DNA from: Citrus sinensis
Taxonomy: Eukaryota > Streptophyta > Magnoliopsida > Sapindales > Rutaceae
Assembly: GCF_022201045.2 (NCBI RefSeq)
Contig: NC_068562.1
Coordinates: 4,464,001 to 4,528,000, forward strand
Direction of reading: 5' to 3'
DNA length: 64,000 bases
Of this stretch, positions 47,789-62,643 are shown one piece after another. The notes below the pieces were generated by a model. That model was not told the origin of the DNA. It made no database searches and saw nothing but the letters and a program-made list of their open reading frames with translations. Position 1 is the stretch's first letter, and each line of letters opens with the position of its first letter. Both the position numbers and the translations under genes were made by a program.

Positions 47789-50700
47789 TTAACTTGAAGA
47801 GACCCCGCATCAATGAAGCTTATTTTGGATATACTGGAGTTTGCATGTTGGGTTTGTTTTGTGGAAGGGAGTTTTGAGTTTTTAACAGTGGGAATTGGGA
47901 CAGAGAAATGATTAAAGGAGGATCCTAAAAATTGGATTTTATTAAGCATTGGCACTGATAATAATAATAATAATAATAATAACAATAATATATTAACACG
48001 GGGGAGATTGAGCTATGGGGACCTACAATAAGTCTAGTAAAAATGAGTTTTCTTTTTTGTGTAATCGATGAGTAATGCAGTGAGGTTGCGTTTCTCCTTC
48101 TTTTCTAGTGCTCTGCTTTTTGGGGTTCCTCCTTTTTTTTTTTTTTTTTATAATTATCTTAAAGAAGATTACATTGGGGGTGTAATTGATTCTTATATAG
48201 GTTTCTCGGTTGAATTAGAAGGTCTCATATTGAACTAACCCTCGGTTTAGAAATAGAATTCTTCCTAACAAAAGATGAAAGAGAGAGTGAAATAATATTA
48301 ATAAGATTGGGAGATGATATAAAGTGAATGGATGGATTAGCTTTTTATATTTTTATATATTTTGAAAAAAAAAAGGAATAGTGGGTTGGCTTTTGAATGT
48401 TATAAAGAGGAGTAAGAAAGTGAATGTTATAATAATAATGGGTTGTAGTGGGAGCAGGCGTGCCAAATGGGTTTTTGGATGAAGAGAGAGACAGCAAAGA
48501 GTAGTAAAGCTGCCGGCCTGCATCATCATATCATCAAACCCACCACCACCCATCACCCCCAACACAACTCATTCACCATTCCTTGCCTCCTAATCCCTTT
48601 CCAAACTCTGCACATAACTTTTTCCTTTTCTATATATACTAGTTATTTACTCTAACCCCTGTTACCCCATACATGAATTTGTCACATATATAATAATGCT
48701 CTTTTCTAATACCAAAATGTACCTTTCCCTAAGTTCTAGGGCATGCTCTTCAACTTTTTTTTTTCTTTTTTCCATTTTCCCCCTCATCCCATTTTCATAT
48801 GATACGATATGGTTATTTATGAACGCACTGTCACTAATATATACTCCATGCGCTCGACCGAAAGAAACTAGACCATTTCTCTAGATGCTTCAGGTTTATA
48901 AATATAGCTTTCTTCCATGCCTCACCACCCACTTGACTACATGACTCTTTTAACTTATCTTCCTGGTTAACTTGGTTCATTATGATTGCACCACCAGCCC
49001 ACTATAAGGTTTCGTTGTCTCTATTCTCTTGTCATTCAGCTCAATCTTAATTCTTTCTATGCACAAAATCCATATTTGATTTGTCCTATTATGTATAGGC
49101 CTACTACTTATTCACTGTCGTATTGAGTCAGCCTAAGCCTATCCCTCTTGTAAGATTTTAAATCAACGGTCAAGATTTGATATCGCTTGGGTTGAATATG
49201 ATTCTCTAGCTATAGCTTCTAGTGATCAATTTTCCATTTATTCCTCCTTCATTTGTCGAGTTTGGTAACATAATTCGTTCGCAGTTTCCGGATATCGTCA
49301 TCGGGTTTCTCCATCAATCATTAGGAGAATTCCATGTTTGGACTCCTTGTCCCTTTGTTGTTGAGAATTGATTTAAGGTAGTTTTTTTCTCGGAAACTAA
49401 CATCACACGACATTGCAGGTACAGAAGAGTAGGGAATCATATGTGCAATCTTGCAATTCAAAACTTGTTGTGAATGAAAGGTCAATTTGAGTCACTCAGT
49501 TCCCAAAGAAATTTTCTCAAGAAATATATTCCTTTGAATGGTTCCAATTCCTCTGGAAATTAACAACTATATTATTTGGTCATTCCATTCTAGTTCTTTA
49601 ATTATTAAATATCACCTCCTCTCTTCATGCTGTTAATTAGTTGAATTTCATAATTATTAAAATACTAAAACACGATAAGACATAGACATTCTAAGGCTTA
49701 AATTAAGGAACGATCAATGGTTGTTGCCGCGTGGGTCCTTTCTTGGCTTCATTCCCTTTCAAGATTATTGCATCAAACGTCTGCGTCAGATGAAATGTCA
49801 TTGCCTTAACCATAATATAATATTTGGAAACGGCTTACAAAAAAAATATGCGTTTACGACTGGTTCGGTGGGTTAATATTTTCATCTATGATCTATCATA
49901 ATATATAGACTTGATAAATTATTACAAAATCATTATCGATTGATAAGAGAAACAACAGCTTCATATCACTTTAAAAATGGTAATTGTGGGGTTTACTTAA
50001 ACCAGACAAAATGTTCATATTCATCATCAGAACAACATACTTTCTTCAAGGTTTCTTCGTCTCTTTTTTCTTTAAATAATATATTTCCCCCCTTTCTCTT
50101 CACGTCTTCTTGATACCACACCTGCGGAATGAAAATAACGTTTGCAGTGGACCATAAATAGATCGAGCGGAAGATTTAAAAAAAAAAAAAAAACCCTGAT
50201 CATGAATGATGCCATAATGCCGATGGACAAAAGGCCCCTACCTCTACGTGTATACGAACTTTTCTTTGCGACCAACCTTTTTTCTTTTATCAGATTAATT
50301 ATACTTTTTCTCCATTAATGACGCTGTAAGAGGCCCTACATGTAAGATTAATTAGAGTAGTTTACCTAACTGTTCTATAATTAATTAATTAATTAATTAA
50401 TTATCACCAGAAATGAGTTTTGTCTTCTCAGCTTTCGACATGACATCTAGAACTAATTAAACTCAGTTCATAAGTTGCATATGGTGTTGGGAAAATTTTT
50501 GGTTGAAAATATTTATATTTGTTTACTTACAATACAAATGATTGGCTTTTGGTTGAAACACAAACATGAATGTTTGCACACAAAAATATAATCAAGACTT
50601 TGTGATAAACGTGAGTCACATGATTCTTGAATACTACTGGCACTAGCCCACCCGGTTGATCCTTAAATCTTTAAACTCTAAAAGCCATTCCATTCGAGAA

Positions 50701-51856
50701 CCTTTTTCTTCGTTGTCAAAATCAGATGTTTTCATGCAAAGTGGTCCACATGCTCCATTTAAAGCTATGTTGCATGATGCTCTTGGCAGCCATATATAGT
50801 TTTTGGGAGCGATTATATTCCTTTTTTCATGGATGCTTCCAAAGAGCGTCAGCATGGCGCAGCTTGTGCGTCACCAAAAATATATACACACTCAGTCACT
50901 CCGCTCCGGTGAATGCCAAACTGGCCTGTTTTTATGTTTACGCTCCTGCAACTTGATTGTGTCATCTTCTGCTCCTTTTTTTATGCACGCAGAACAGGGA
51001 ACAAGAAAGTTGGTGGACAACTGGATAAGTGGATATGGTCATATTGCCCCTCAGAAAAAACACAATAAGAATCAAGAATTCTCTGCCTGTACTGCTGGAA
51101 GAAGTTCATAATCAATCACATCTTATACTTGTCTTACCAAGCAAACCAAGATGCTCTTCAGAATTGTAAATCTTCTCCAATAAAAGTAAAAAGAGAGAAT
51201 TGGTGGTTAGCATATAAAGCTATACTAGCACTTGGATCTTAATTATACACTATTTTTTAATTGACGCTCGACTCTAGAGCTAACTCATTTCACCAGAGGA
51301 TGAATGAAATGTACACCTGAAAATTGGAAGGGAAAAAAAAAAAAAGGAGCACACATTGAAGTAAGAGAACCCTGAGCCTAGGTCTCTGAATAAAGAAACT
51401 GATAGGACAGACATTATCAATTATATAACCAGCTGGAAGCCAGAAGCCTAAAGTACAAACCACTGTTCTTAAAGAAAGTGGTCAAAACCGTTCAGTTAGT
51501 ACATCCTGTAAACTGCAGGTAAAAGGAGAGAATAGCTAGAAGCCTACCAAGTCCAGAAAACAAGAGAAACTGATTAGGAAGCAGTAATTAGTACTTGAGG
51601 AAGAGGAGAAAAGAGAGACTCTTTTTCAAAAAAATCTACATTTATTAGAATTCAGAAAAACTTGAAACAAACTCTGACCATGCATCCCGTAATCATTGTA
51701 CATACTACTATGAATACACATGCAGCTGTATTTTTATGTTTCCTTTCTTGGTCTATTCTTCTCACTGAAAAGAATACAATTACAATGATGGCACCTACCA
51801 GCTCAAAAGCATTTTTCATCACTGTCCACAAATTATGGTAAAAGATTTGGGAATTT
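47789..51856. other. Upstream region of SHR and 3' flank of PUB49
   Basis: This long AT-rich stretch includes an AAT microsatellite at about 47957-47990 and several T or A runs. It probably holds the SHR promoter. The open frames at 50072-51111 have no recognisable domain and lack exon partners. No gene is supported. Confidence 0.5.
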
Positions 51857-54800
51857 TCACCAGCCAGAAAAATCTTTGAATTCACCTGCCGAAACTCCTA
51901 CTTTCCTTTTTTTGGCAGTTGCAATGGCAGTCAATCCACCGTCATCAGCAGCAGAATCAATGGGTGCACTCCTAGCTTTCAGGTACTTTCCAACCCCTCC
52001 ACCACCAACAGCTCCAGCTTGTGTTCCTGTACCTGGATTGCTATACCATGACCCAACCTTATCCTGAAATGTAAAGAAACATAAAACAGATAATATTTTG
52101 GCAAACCAAAATTTGGAAAAAGAGAAAATAAAATGTCAAAAGGATCCAGAAGCTAACTTTATCTTCATCCTCAGCATTTTTCTCATCTTTGGCCTTCTCT
52201 TCCTCTTCTTCTTCATCTGGTTCTGAGTAAGGATTGACAAACACTGTTACACCGGTTATCTTAATCTCCTCCTGCACAGATGAGAGAAAAAGAACATATA
52301 AGTAAGGTACAGGAGTGCAGTAGGTTAATTATAGTTTCTAATAAACGTCGAATAAGCTGAAATCTATATACGTTCCAGCAAGAACTTCAAATAAAACAAA
52401 TGGATATTTGCAAACAGAACTTCATAAAATATCACGAACTTCATATGTATATATTACACATACCAATTCTGCTCTGATGACACTATTGGTGCTGAACTTT
52501 CCAAATTTATTACCAAATGATTTTTTAATTTTTAATCACTATTCTTGCCTACATACAATGCAGAATGCATAAATACAGGCCTTGCTTGAGTAGAAGATAA
52601 CATAGCAGAAAATACACATTATATCTAGAATCAGACGTTTGGACAACCATTAAACTGGAAAATCTGAAGCAAAAATAGTTTGCTGCAGATTCAATGTCTA
52701 CGATTTCGAAAAGAAGGATACTTAACACAGAGACTCACCAGAGGTCGATCATTTTCATCAACAGGAACTTTCTCCATAGCTGCCAGTGTAGTCAAACCAC
52801 CAACAACTCCGCCAAAAACTGTATGTTTGTAGTTTAAATGAGTCGCAGACTTGTACAGGATGAAAAACTGGGAACCATTTGTGTGAGGACCGCTATTAGC
52901 CATACTAACAACACCCCTTCCAGAGTGAAGCAACTTGGAGTTTACTTCATCTTTAAAGGGCTTCCCCCATATAGATTCGCCACCTCTTCCTGTACCAGTA
53001 GGATCGCCACCTTGAATTATAAAATTCCTACAGAGGTGGATAAAAGCACCTTATCGATTTCAGTGATGCTGATAGACCAACTAAAATGTAATTTACGTTG
53101 AACTATAATCAAGTAGCTGTCACACTACCTTATGCTTCTATGAAAAGCCACTCCATTATAATAGCCACGTTCACAGAGTGTGATGAAATTCTCACATGAT
53201 CTGGGAGTTATATCACAGTGCAGCTCAATATTCAAATCACCATGTGTTGTATGCAGCTGCACATAACCTTTCTTTTTGGGATTTTTCTCAACTTTGATAT
53301 ACTCAAATTCATTTGTGGTGACAGGATCATATGCCGTAGATGTGAAGGATCGTGAAGCAGCACCAGTAGTATAACGACTCTTTACCTGGAACAAAAATTC
53401 AGGTCAAATCTACACTATTGCTTATCATTGTTTTTGATAACTTTAACCTACTGCTGTGTCACAGTAGTGATATCGCATTGACAAGTATGACCCGGAGATG
53501 AAAATAACTGCCATAAAACAGAGGCATTACTTTCTAACAGGCAATTGATTGCATAAAACATTAAAATGACCAGATAAGCTTGACATTCTAAGATGGTTAT
53601 AGCAATCTATTCAGCCAAAATACACGAATGACTTGGAAGGTCAACTAACATATGGCAATAAGGATTGATGCTTAAAGAACTCTTTAGATTGTCCCAAATC
53701 ATACTTCAGCGATTAACCATCCCACCATTTCGTTGAATTATCATGTTGATGAGTAACTATTGCTAAATATTAAAGTATTTCGAGCTTAATCATGTTAGAA
53801 TCTAAGTTACAAGTTAAGAGAAAAACATATCATCATCTATAACTGAGGTAAAAACATAACTAGTGGGAGTAAATGCATTTGATGTAATCTCCTAAAACTA
53901 CACTTCTAGAAAGTAGGCTTTGGGAAGGAGGGATGGAAAACTGAACTTCAGCTATTGTGTTGTGTCAAAGATATCAATATCAGCGAATTACTAACCAGTT
54001 TTGCATTCACAGGTGTCCTCTCACCAGCCATGTGCATGGCTATACGAGCAGCTGTTTTATCACTGGATGCAGTTTTTGCAGCAGAAGCACTTCTACCATG
54101 AACTGAAGCAGATGCTGCATCAACAATACTGAAAGCCTTGGTGGCTTTAGCCTCTCCATTTGCATCTGATTTGGAATTCTCTTCAATGCGCGATCTTGCT
54201 GCTAAAATGGCAGCAAGGGCTGCAGCCCTTTCTTTTTGGGCCTTGCTGCCACCTCCCCCAAGAAGTGCAGTTTCTTGTCCTTTTTCAGTACCAAGCTCCT
54301 GCAGCATCTGCTTGATATCCCCAGCAACATTTATGTTATAAGTAGGATCTGACTCCATTTTTCTTAGTTCTGGAAAATGGAAACTAACATCAGAATCAGG
54401 AAGAGGGCAGGAAAATCTATAACTGACCTTACAATAGAGGCAAATACTATGTCTCACCTTCATCATCAACTTTCAGACCCTTTTTAACATGATCAAATTC
54501 CAGTGTAACCTTGGTGTCAAGTGCATTAGGATTCTGCAACAAACGCCACCCAACCAGATAACAACCTCATTAATTGGCAATTTTATGCTAGAAAAACCCA
54601 TTGACATTTGATCAACATGGCTAAACAGGGTATGTCCTCCACTGCTAATTACCTGAATTGTTATAAGATCTTCCTTTGTGAATGGTTCATCAGTTAGGAG
54701 CTCTTTCCAGTTCTTAGTCTTGATGTTTAACTCTTTAATTGCCTATTAGACAAGAGAACATGGATGACAGATTTATTTACCTACTATATACACAGAACTG

Positions 54801-56035
54801 AAAGAACAACCCATGAAGATTATAATAAGGCAAGGAACAGACCTCAAAGCAGAACACATTCCCTGTAGTCTTCACAGCAACAATGTGTGTAAATTCAGTA
54901 AAAACTTTATTTAGCACAGGGCAATGATACTCTCCTGCAGAGAAAGGGAAAATCTTCACCAATAGATTACCTAGCTCCAAAGCTAAACATAATTACATAA
55001 CAGTATGCTCTAGTCCCTCAAATGAGTTGTCGGTCAACAATCACCTTCAAATCCGTGACTCAAAAGCCAGTGCACATCTAAAGAACAGTTTGTGAAAGCA
55101 TTAATTTAGAAAAAATAATAATAAAAAAATTATGCTTTTTTTTAAGCCAAATTCAGATGAAAATGTAAGCTCATAAGAAAGCTTAACTAAAATGAACAGT
55201 TCCAAAAAATTAAAAAACACTAATGTCATAACTCATAGGTTAGCACAAGCAAATAGCCTATGTAATACACAAAAGATAACTACTGTCAGATTAGGAAATA
55301 CTATTCAAGCTACTAGTAGCACAAACTATCTACTAAGGTAAGTATCTTCCTGAAGAAAGCCAATACATGTCACAATTAAGAGCTACGCATCAACATACTT
55401 GAGTGGAACTCAAACTCAACTTCATCAAATTAATTTCTTGGATCCACATGTAATCACGTAGCATTCACAAATTATGCTTAAAGATTTTAACTAAAGAATA
55501 TAAACTGTACAATGAACTATAAGTTTATAAGGCCAAAAAATAAAAAATAAAAAAAATTTCCAAACCTTCAGCATTCTTGTGGAAAGTGAGTGGTATTAAA
55601 TCCTCAAGCTTCAGCGGAGTCCCAGTAACTGGATGTTTCCCATACTTTCTAATATAAGGAGTTATACTCCTGCAAGCACGCAGAATAACAAAATAAATAA
55701 AATTTTCTATTAAACCAAAATCACTCACAATAATTACACTTATCTCCAAAATAAAACAAATACTGACATCAACTCGAATACGCTGCCGTCAGCGGTACAC
55801 ACGGGATCCTCGAATGGCGTAAATGTAAGGCTGCATCAGGAACATCCAATGAAGCATAAATTACAATCAATTATATGCAACAAAGTTAGAAAGAGAGTAA
55901 GGCGTACGCGCAGCAGTAGAAGGGTAGACGTTTGAACGGGGTACGGACTTCTTTGGATTTGGCGCCGCCCCATTCGGTGGCCCACTCCGTTTTTGTTATG
56001 AACATTCGATCTTTGCTATGCTGTTTCTTCCCCAT
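51857..56035 (-). CDS. PUB49: U-box and cyclophilin domain protein PUB49/CYP65 (PPIL2-like)
   Basis: This nuclear protein joins an N-terminal U-box, which binds E2 ubiquitin enzymes, to a cyclophilin domain; its animal counterpart PPIL2 associates with spliceosomes. Eleven coding exons on the minus strand fit in phase: 55908-56035, 55768-55830, 55566-55669, 54843-54934, 54653-54742, 54458-54533, 53996-54369, 53129-53385, 52739-53027, 52158-52271 and 51857-52063, giving 597 residues as usual for plants. The U-box covers about 40-110 ([31 protein letters not shown]), then a U-box-like [17 protein letters not shown]. The cyclophilin domain covers about 349-500 with the catalytic Arg in [19 protein letters not shown], but HLNYKH replaces the Trp of cyclophilin A, so isomerase activity may be weak. 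The tail is acidic, then basic (KKRK). A candidate 33-nt cassette exon lies in intron 3. Confidence 0.95.
55045..55077 (-). other. Candidate 33-nt cassette exon in PUB49 intron 3
   Basis: Between exons 3 and 4, an acceptor (gttctttag) and a donor (gaag then gtgatt) bound 33 nt that keep the frame in the required phase. Inclusion would replace the Gly after NAE with Asp and insert [11 protein letters not shown] before GEYHCPVLN. The family form I remember lacks this insert, so it would be an optional exon or a chance match. Confidence 0.35.
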
Positions 56036-56479
56036 CTTTATTCCAGCTCACAAATAGCTAATAAGATACTTTTTTTTATCGAATTAGGGTTCAAACTGCA
56101 GGCTTTTTCTGGAGGAAATAACAGAAAGCGATTTGATATTTTCCCCCACTCTTTTTGGAGTTTGCTTCTTCTATTTGAAGGAGATTTGAGCGTTTGAGAT
56201 TGAGAATTGAGGCGGTGAACTAGCCGGCCACCGCTGACGCTGGTTGCAAGAGGTGAAATCGAAATTCTGCGTTTTGTCAAGTGCGGCCCGACCCAGATAG
56301 CGATACGAAAGGAGTAGGCTTGCTTCTTTAAGGCCCAAAATTAATGTGCTCTGAAACTTCGCTTGGGCTAGCCCACTCGGGTGAGTTTTTTTAAAAATAA
56401 AAGATTTTGACTTTTTAACACTTTAGAGTGTTAAGAGAAATTTGATCAAACAGGTGTTGGACGAGACGTTAGTGATCAG
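56036..56479. promoter_or_regulatory. Divergent promoter with site II elements
   Basis: PUB49 (-) and the gene at 56480 (+) are only 444 bases apart, start to start. The stretch contains ggcccaaaa at 56332-56340 and the palindrome tgggctagccca at 56364-56375. Each carries TGGGCC/T site II motifs, which are common in promoters of housekeeping and growth-related plant genes. The palindrome offers one motif to each direction. Confidence 0.5.
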
Positions 56480-58124
56480 ATGGGAAGTCGAAGCAGTAGC
56501 AGCAGCGGGGAGGAAGATGGGCCCGCCGAGTGGAGGGAAGCCGTAGAGTCAATCGCTGCCACCACCACTTTTGGTATCGATAATGGCTCAACAACAACAG
56601 CCAAATCCGTTGCCCATTCAGCTTCAAACATAGAGTATGGTTATGAAAATGACCAGCAACACAAACCCCACAAGCTCAAACACTACCATATTAAGGTCAT
56701 TGATCATTTTCTTAAAACTTTATTTTTAACTTTTTCGTTTAGAACTGATTCCATATATGTACTGTTGGTAGCTTATTCTTGAAATGAAGCATTAATCGAA
56801 TCTGGTCGTTATATGTACTTCTATCGTTGAATACAAAATAATGAATTAATCAAATGAAAGCGGAAAAAAATGAATAGCTTAGGAAGCTTATAATTATTAT
56901 TTCAATGACTCAGTTTGTGCAGTAAATAAAAAACTTCATGACAGGCACAAAAGCTTCTGGATGAAATCTTAGACAAGAGTTTAGAGATGACGAGGGACGT
57001 TCCTGTACCTGATAATGATCAGGTGATAAATGAAGGCGTTCTTCAATTATTCAAACATTCTCCACCTGGGATAGTATTTGATCATATAGGTATATTGATA
57101 TTCTTCACATGCTTCCAATGTATTTACTTGCAAATAAGAGCACTTGGTTATGATTCAAATATTGATGTTGGGTTCGTGTAAATTAGTTTAGTTGTTTATT
57201 GGTATGCAGCATTCAACCCACCAATCTCTTAATTTTAAAAGCACGGGCCAGAAGCCAACAATCATTAGACATATTTTCCCAATGTCATTAGTGTCATACG
57301 AAGCCTCTAATTCAAGTAGGTTTAAGTGATTGAGAAAAGAGCAACGCCCTTGAGTGCAATACTCTCTATATACCTATGAGTTGCTTACCTTAAAAACCAC
57401 TCCAGGGGAACTGCATTTTTGGCCTTGCCCAATCTTTAGTAAATATCCTGCCAAGAGCTGCCTGACTAGTTTACAGGACACCAACCTGCCATTGGGGAAA
57501 TTCAAGTAATTGGAGTTCTACCATTCTCTAATCTTAACCTTTCATCTCATTTTTGCTTTTACGATTTGTATAAACACTGAAGCTTATATTTGCGCTAACA
57601 GATGAGCTTAAAGGTCCAAAAAAGAAACCAAGAATCCTTCCTGGACAGGATATTGATATGAAATCAAAGCAGGTTTGCTTCTTTTCTTTTTTGGGTTTTG
57701 AAAGTGTATTGGTCTTTCCTGTTTATATTCAATCGTCTAAATGGTTTACAGTTCAAACGGCAACTTCGATCTGTCGTTGTGGATGGGGTGGATGTATTGG
57801 CTACTGCAAGAGATGCTTGCCAGAAATCATTAGTGAGACAAGAAGCCAAAGATGCAGCTGCGAAAGAGAAAGCCAAAAAGGAGGAGGAAAGAGTTGCAGA
57901 ATTGAAACAGATTAGAGGGGAACGATGGCTGCCTTCCATTGCTAGTGAAATGCAGGTAAATTCTCAAGGTTAAAATAGGTGGTTTATAAATTATTTAGTG
58001 CTGCGGACTTCATTCCTTCTCTCTTTTGTGTTCCATCCCATATTATGTTTTTCTATCTGCTGTAATTTCTGTCGGCTAATCTTTGTTTGTTATTTTTCTT
58101 TCTGCCCAGTCAAATAGAATTTGA
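56480..58124 (+). CDS. Uncharacterised conserved-looking plant protein
   Basis: Five coding exons fit in phase: 56480-56695, 56945-57089, 57602-57672, 57752-57955 and 58110-58124, giving 216 residues. The start MGSRSSSSSGEEDG is a Ser/Glu-rich acidic region. The middle has a helix (AQKLLDEILDKSLEM) and the motif QLFKHSPPGIVFDH. This is followed by a basic ELKGPKKKPRILPGQ stretch, which could be a nuclear signal, and a long charged helix (RQEAKDAAAKEKAKKEEERV) ending in WLPSIASEMQ. The last coding exon is only 15 nt and adds SNRI. I do not recognise a named family. Consistent splicing and codon order support a real gene; the shared promoter with PUB49 suggests constitutive expression. Function is unknown. 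Confidence 0.8.
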
Positions 58125-59319
58125 AGGCAAGAGCTACAGACAAACATCTAAAGGCCTCCTGAGCTTTTTGCTAGTGAGTGAGCAAAATTCAGAGATCTGT
58201 TCAAGGTATGATTGAAGGATTTAACCAGAGCGGATAGTCGGATACATCATTGGACTCCAAATTTCTCCCACAAACCTACAGAAAATTTGATGTATGAATT
58301 TGATGTATGGAAGCAACTTTAAAAATGTATTTTCAAAATGAATTGCTCAAATATTTTACACGACGGTCAGAAAATCTCCACCTCAAGCTCATTTTCCATT
58401 TTTATTCTTATTTTATTTCAAAAAAATAAAGAAATAAATAAAATGAGGGGGCAATGAGACTCTTCTTTATTTCTAAGTTTTTAATAAGTGATGCCACGGG
58501 CTATTAGATTACATTGTGAAGGGGAAACTTGGATTCATCAAACGCCAATGATGTAATAGTGAAGTAACAATTGAGTGGAACAAAGATGTCCCAACTAAAG
58601 GTTAAAAATACATAACAAGGCAGCAGTGCAAATTTACCAAGGGAGATGATGGAGGGATATCTGTATTCAAGATTATAGAGTGATTACAAATTATTGAAGT
58701 GAGGACAATAGCAATTAGCAGTCACCATAGCTTTTTGCATCTATTGGTTCTTCCCATACAAGGTAGGGCCTTTGGGTTATCTAAAAGATCTCTTAGTAAT
58801 CAGTGCTAGATTTCAACCTCTATTATGGGTGGTCAATCCGGTACTGCAATGATTTGTTAACATGTTAACATCATGACAAATAGTCATGCGCCCTTCGATG
58901 TTTCCAAACTAAATTGCTGTTAATAATAATTAATAAAAGGCAAACCCAACCCACCAAATTTTATTGCCTTGGAAGGAATTGCAAGTTAGATTTATGTCAA
59001 TGTATGAAAGCAAAATCTAAACCTTTCATTGTCTCAATATAGTCTTGATCCCATTTCTCATTTTTGACAAACAAACACAATTGTACTTCAGATGGAAAGG
59101 TAAGATTTAAAAGTGAGAAGCAACGTGGAAGCAACGGTCTTTCGGTTTATGTACTAGATGACCCAATTTCTGCTGTTAAAAAGCAAACAAAAACCAGCAG
59201 CTATAAAGTTTCCAAGTCTTACGTATCTGAAAGAGAGTGTTTGAGTTAGGATAAGTTAGTTTGCAAGTTTCAGTTTCTGGATTTGTCCTTGTGCACTGAA
59301 ACTGAGTCACTTATTGAAG

Positions 59320-59517
59320 ATGGCAATGCTGCTGGTAATGGTGGTGGATGGTTTGAGTTTGTTTGTCAGCACAGTTTGGAGTCTGCAGGAGCGGCGGTTC
59401 TCTTCGACGTTTGAAGCTGTGAGCTCTGCTGCAGTCTCACTGACCATGGCGCTTGTGGTCTGCTTCTTGTCCATACAAAGTCACAGTAGAGGAGATATGT
59501 TTCTTCCCTTCATTTGA
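59320..59517 (+). CDS. Possible small membrane protein, doubtful
   Basis: An ATG at 59320 opens 65 codons before a TGA. The peptide has two hydrophobic stretches (MLLVMVVDGLSLFVSTVW and AAVSLTMALVVCFLSI) separated by a charged LQERRFSSTFE segment. Local GC content is higher than in the surrounding spacer. I know no family match. It could be a small two-pass protein, an exon of an unannotated gene, or chance. Confidence 0.25.
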   Translation: MAMLLVMVVDGLSLFVSTVWSLQERRFSSTFEAVSSAAVSLTMALVVCFLSIQSHSRGDMFLPFI

Positions 59518-60470
59518 TCTTCGTTCTAATTCAATGCGTCTCTCTTGTATTTATATTCGGCATTTTGTTTATTTGGTTTTAGTTCAGCAGCGGTCGTTGG
59601 GTTAGTAAAATTAATTTATTGTCATTCTGTACGTGTGGTAATAATCCAGTAAATGGTAATTCAGCTATCTCCTGACTCTGTTCTTTATGAAGACATACAA
59701 TTAGATGGTGCTGTGAGAGGAAAGAAAACTGGGAATGCCTATTAGGGAGAGTTTCCGATGTCATAGATTTGGATGGTGCACTTCTTTTGAGTTACCAACT
59801 GCCCCGATAATAATTAATAAATAATTCATTAGAGACGCCATTTCTAACGATCGTAGATTATAGGGTAAGATGGCTTGTTATTCAAACTTTATAGGTAAGT
59901 GACATGTGCACCTTGCGAAAAATGAACCGTAGGCAACTGTAACCAGATAAGCAATTGAAAATGAGTGATGTTAAACTTTCATTGCTATGATCACATATCT
60001 ACATTTCCTCCATCGAACTTCACAAGCAATCCTATATATTTCTTTCTGCAGATTAAAGCTATCCTCATCTCCTTTAATTCCAACCTCTTTACCGCTTCTT
60101 TCATCTGTTTTATCTACGAAAACCTGACCGCTTTGCTTGCTTACCAATATATATTCTCAAAGTAAGGGTGCTGTGTTTTTTTTTTTTAAGTGGATATGTT
60201 ATTAAACTATAAGATTTAATAGAGTGAATGTTAAAAAGGACTCATGCACTTAACAATATACAAAGAAGGAGAAAAAGAGAGAGAGAGAAATCATATGAAT
60301 ATATTATTAAGTCATATGATTTAAAAGAGTCAATGCAGACATGCGTTAAACCATATAACTTTATAATAAATTAAACACTGACTTTGATATATTATATAAA
60401 TTAATAGCGTGTCTACTTTAAATCACAGTTTAAGAGCACATCTACATTAGAAAAATTTGGGCACTTGCAC

Positions 60471-60498
60471 CTCTCTCTCTCTCTCTCTATATATATAT

Positions 60499-60533
<35 letters not shown>

Positions 60534-60536
60534 ATA
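60471..60536. repeat. Compound CT/TA microsatellite
   Basis: A CT tract of about nine units passes directly into an interrupted TA tract and a short TATG run. It is a likely length-variable locus. Confidence 0.9.
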
Positions 60537-61490
60537 GTTCTGCTACTGGTTCGTAATACCAGGTTGCTTCTGAAAGCATGAAATTAGGCTTTAATCATAG
60601 GCCTCATAGTCATAAAGGGAAGCATATAATATATTTATTTTCATTATTTTATTTTATTTTTTATTAGTAAAAGATGCACATGCACCCGACCAAATACCAT
60701 TATCTTCATATTGAAAAACAATGATTGCACGTAGACAAAACTTGCACGGAATTTGCGTTTGGACCCAAACGGGCGGCTGTTATCTTCGCCGACACCGTAA
60801 GAACAATATCTTGGGTCCCTTATCACATGCCATCTTTATGTCATAATGCAATCAAAATTTAACCTGATATTGTTTTCTCCGTGTGGACTTGCCTTGAACT
60901 CTGATACATATATTTCGGTTGCAAAATTCATATTGCTTGCTTTAAAAGATCTTTAATTATTCTCAGTTGATGAACGTACACTACGAGATGTATTGTTCTG
61001 ATGAGTGGAGCATGTCTCACTGAAAACCAATTCAAGATTAGATCGGATCCGCCTCGTTTCATAACAAAATTACAAAATTTTCTACTCAATGAAATGAAAT
61101 GAGACGCCTGTAAGAGCTTGGCTCCTTATCACAAATATGGTAATACAAAGATGCCGGGGTTGGGTACGTGTACAATCGAAATTTGCAAACCTGAGACAAC
61201 TTTTATTCTAATGCTGCATGACACTGATTTACATCGATCCCCAACCCTATGAACATATAACTTATTCCAAAACAAACCTGAATTAAAGACGCGAAACGCT
61301 ATGCAACTTGCTTGGCACTGACGTCAACTACTCGATCGAGTAATTAAAGTGCCAGACATTTATTGTCGCTACAGATGCAGGAAACAATCAGTTTCCTTAC
61401 TGGATCGTACCATGATTTTTGTCGATACCTCAAAGTATTGCAGGTGACCAAAGGCAATGGAAACCAAGAGCTGAGACCTTTCTCTTCAAA

Positions 61491-62643
<1,153 letters not shown>

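Larger units (their letters stand above)
58125..61490. other. Convergent intergenic region, no firmly supported gene
   Basis: This AT-rich region includes a small possible ORF at 59320-59517 and a CT/TA microsatellite at 60471-60536. Nothing else could be supported. Confidence 0.5.

Noticed and set aside
50643-51111. Open frames in the SHR to PUB49 spacer
   Set aside because: Overlapping frames on both strands with no domain, no splice partners and spacer-like composition.
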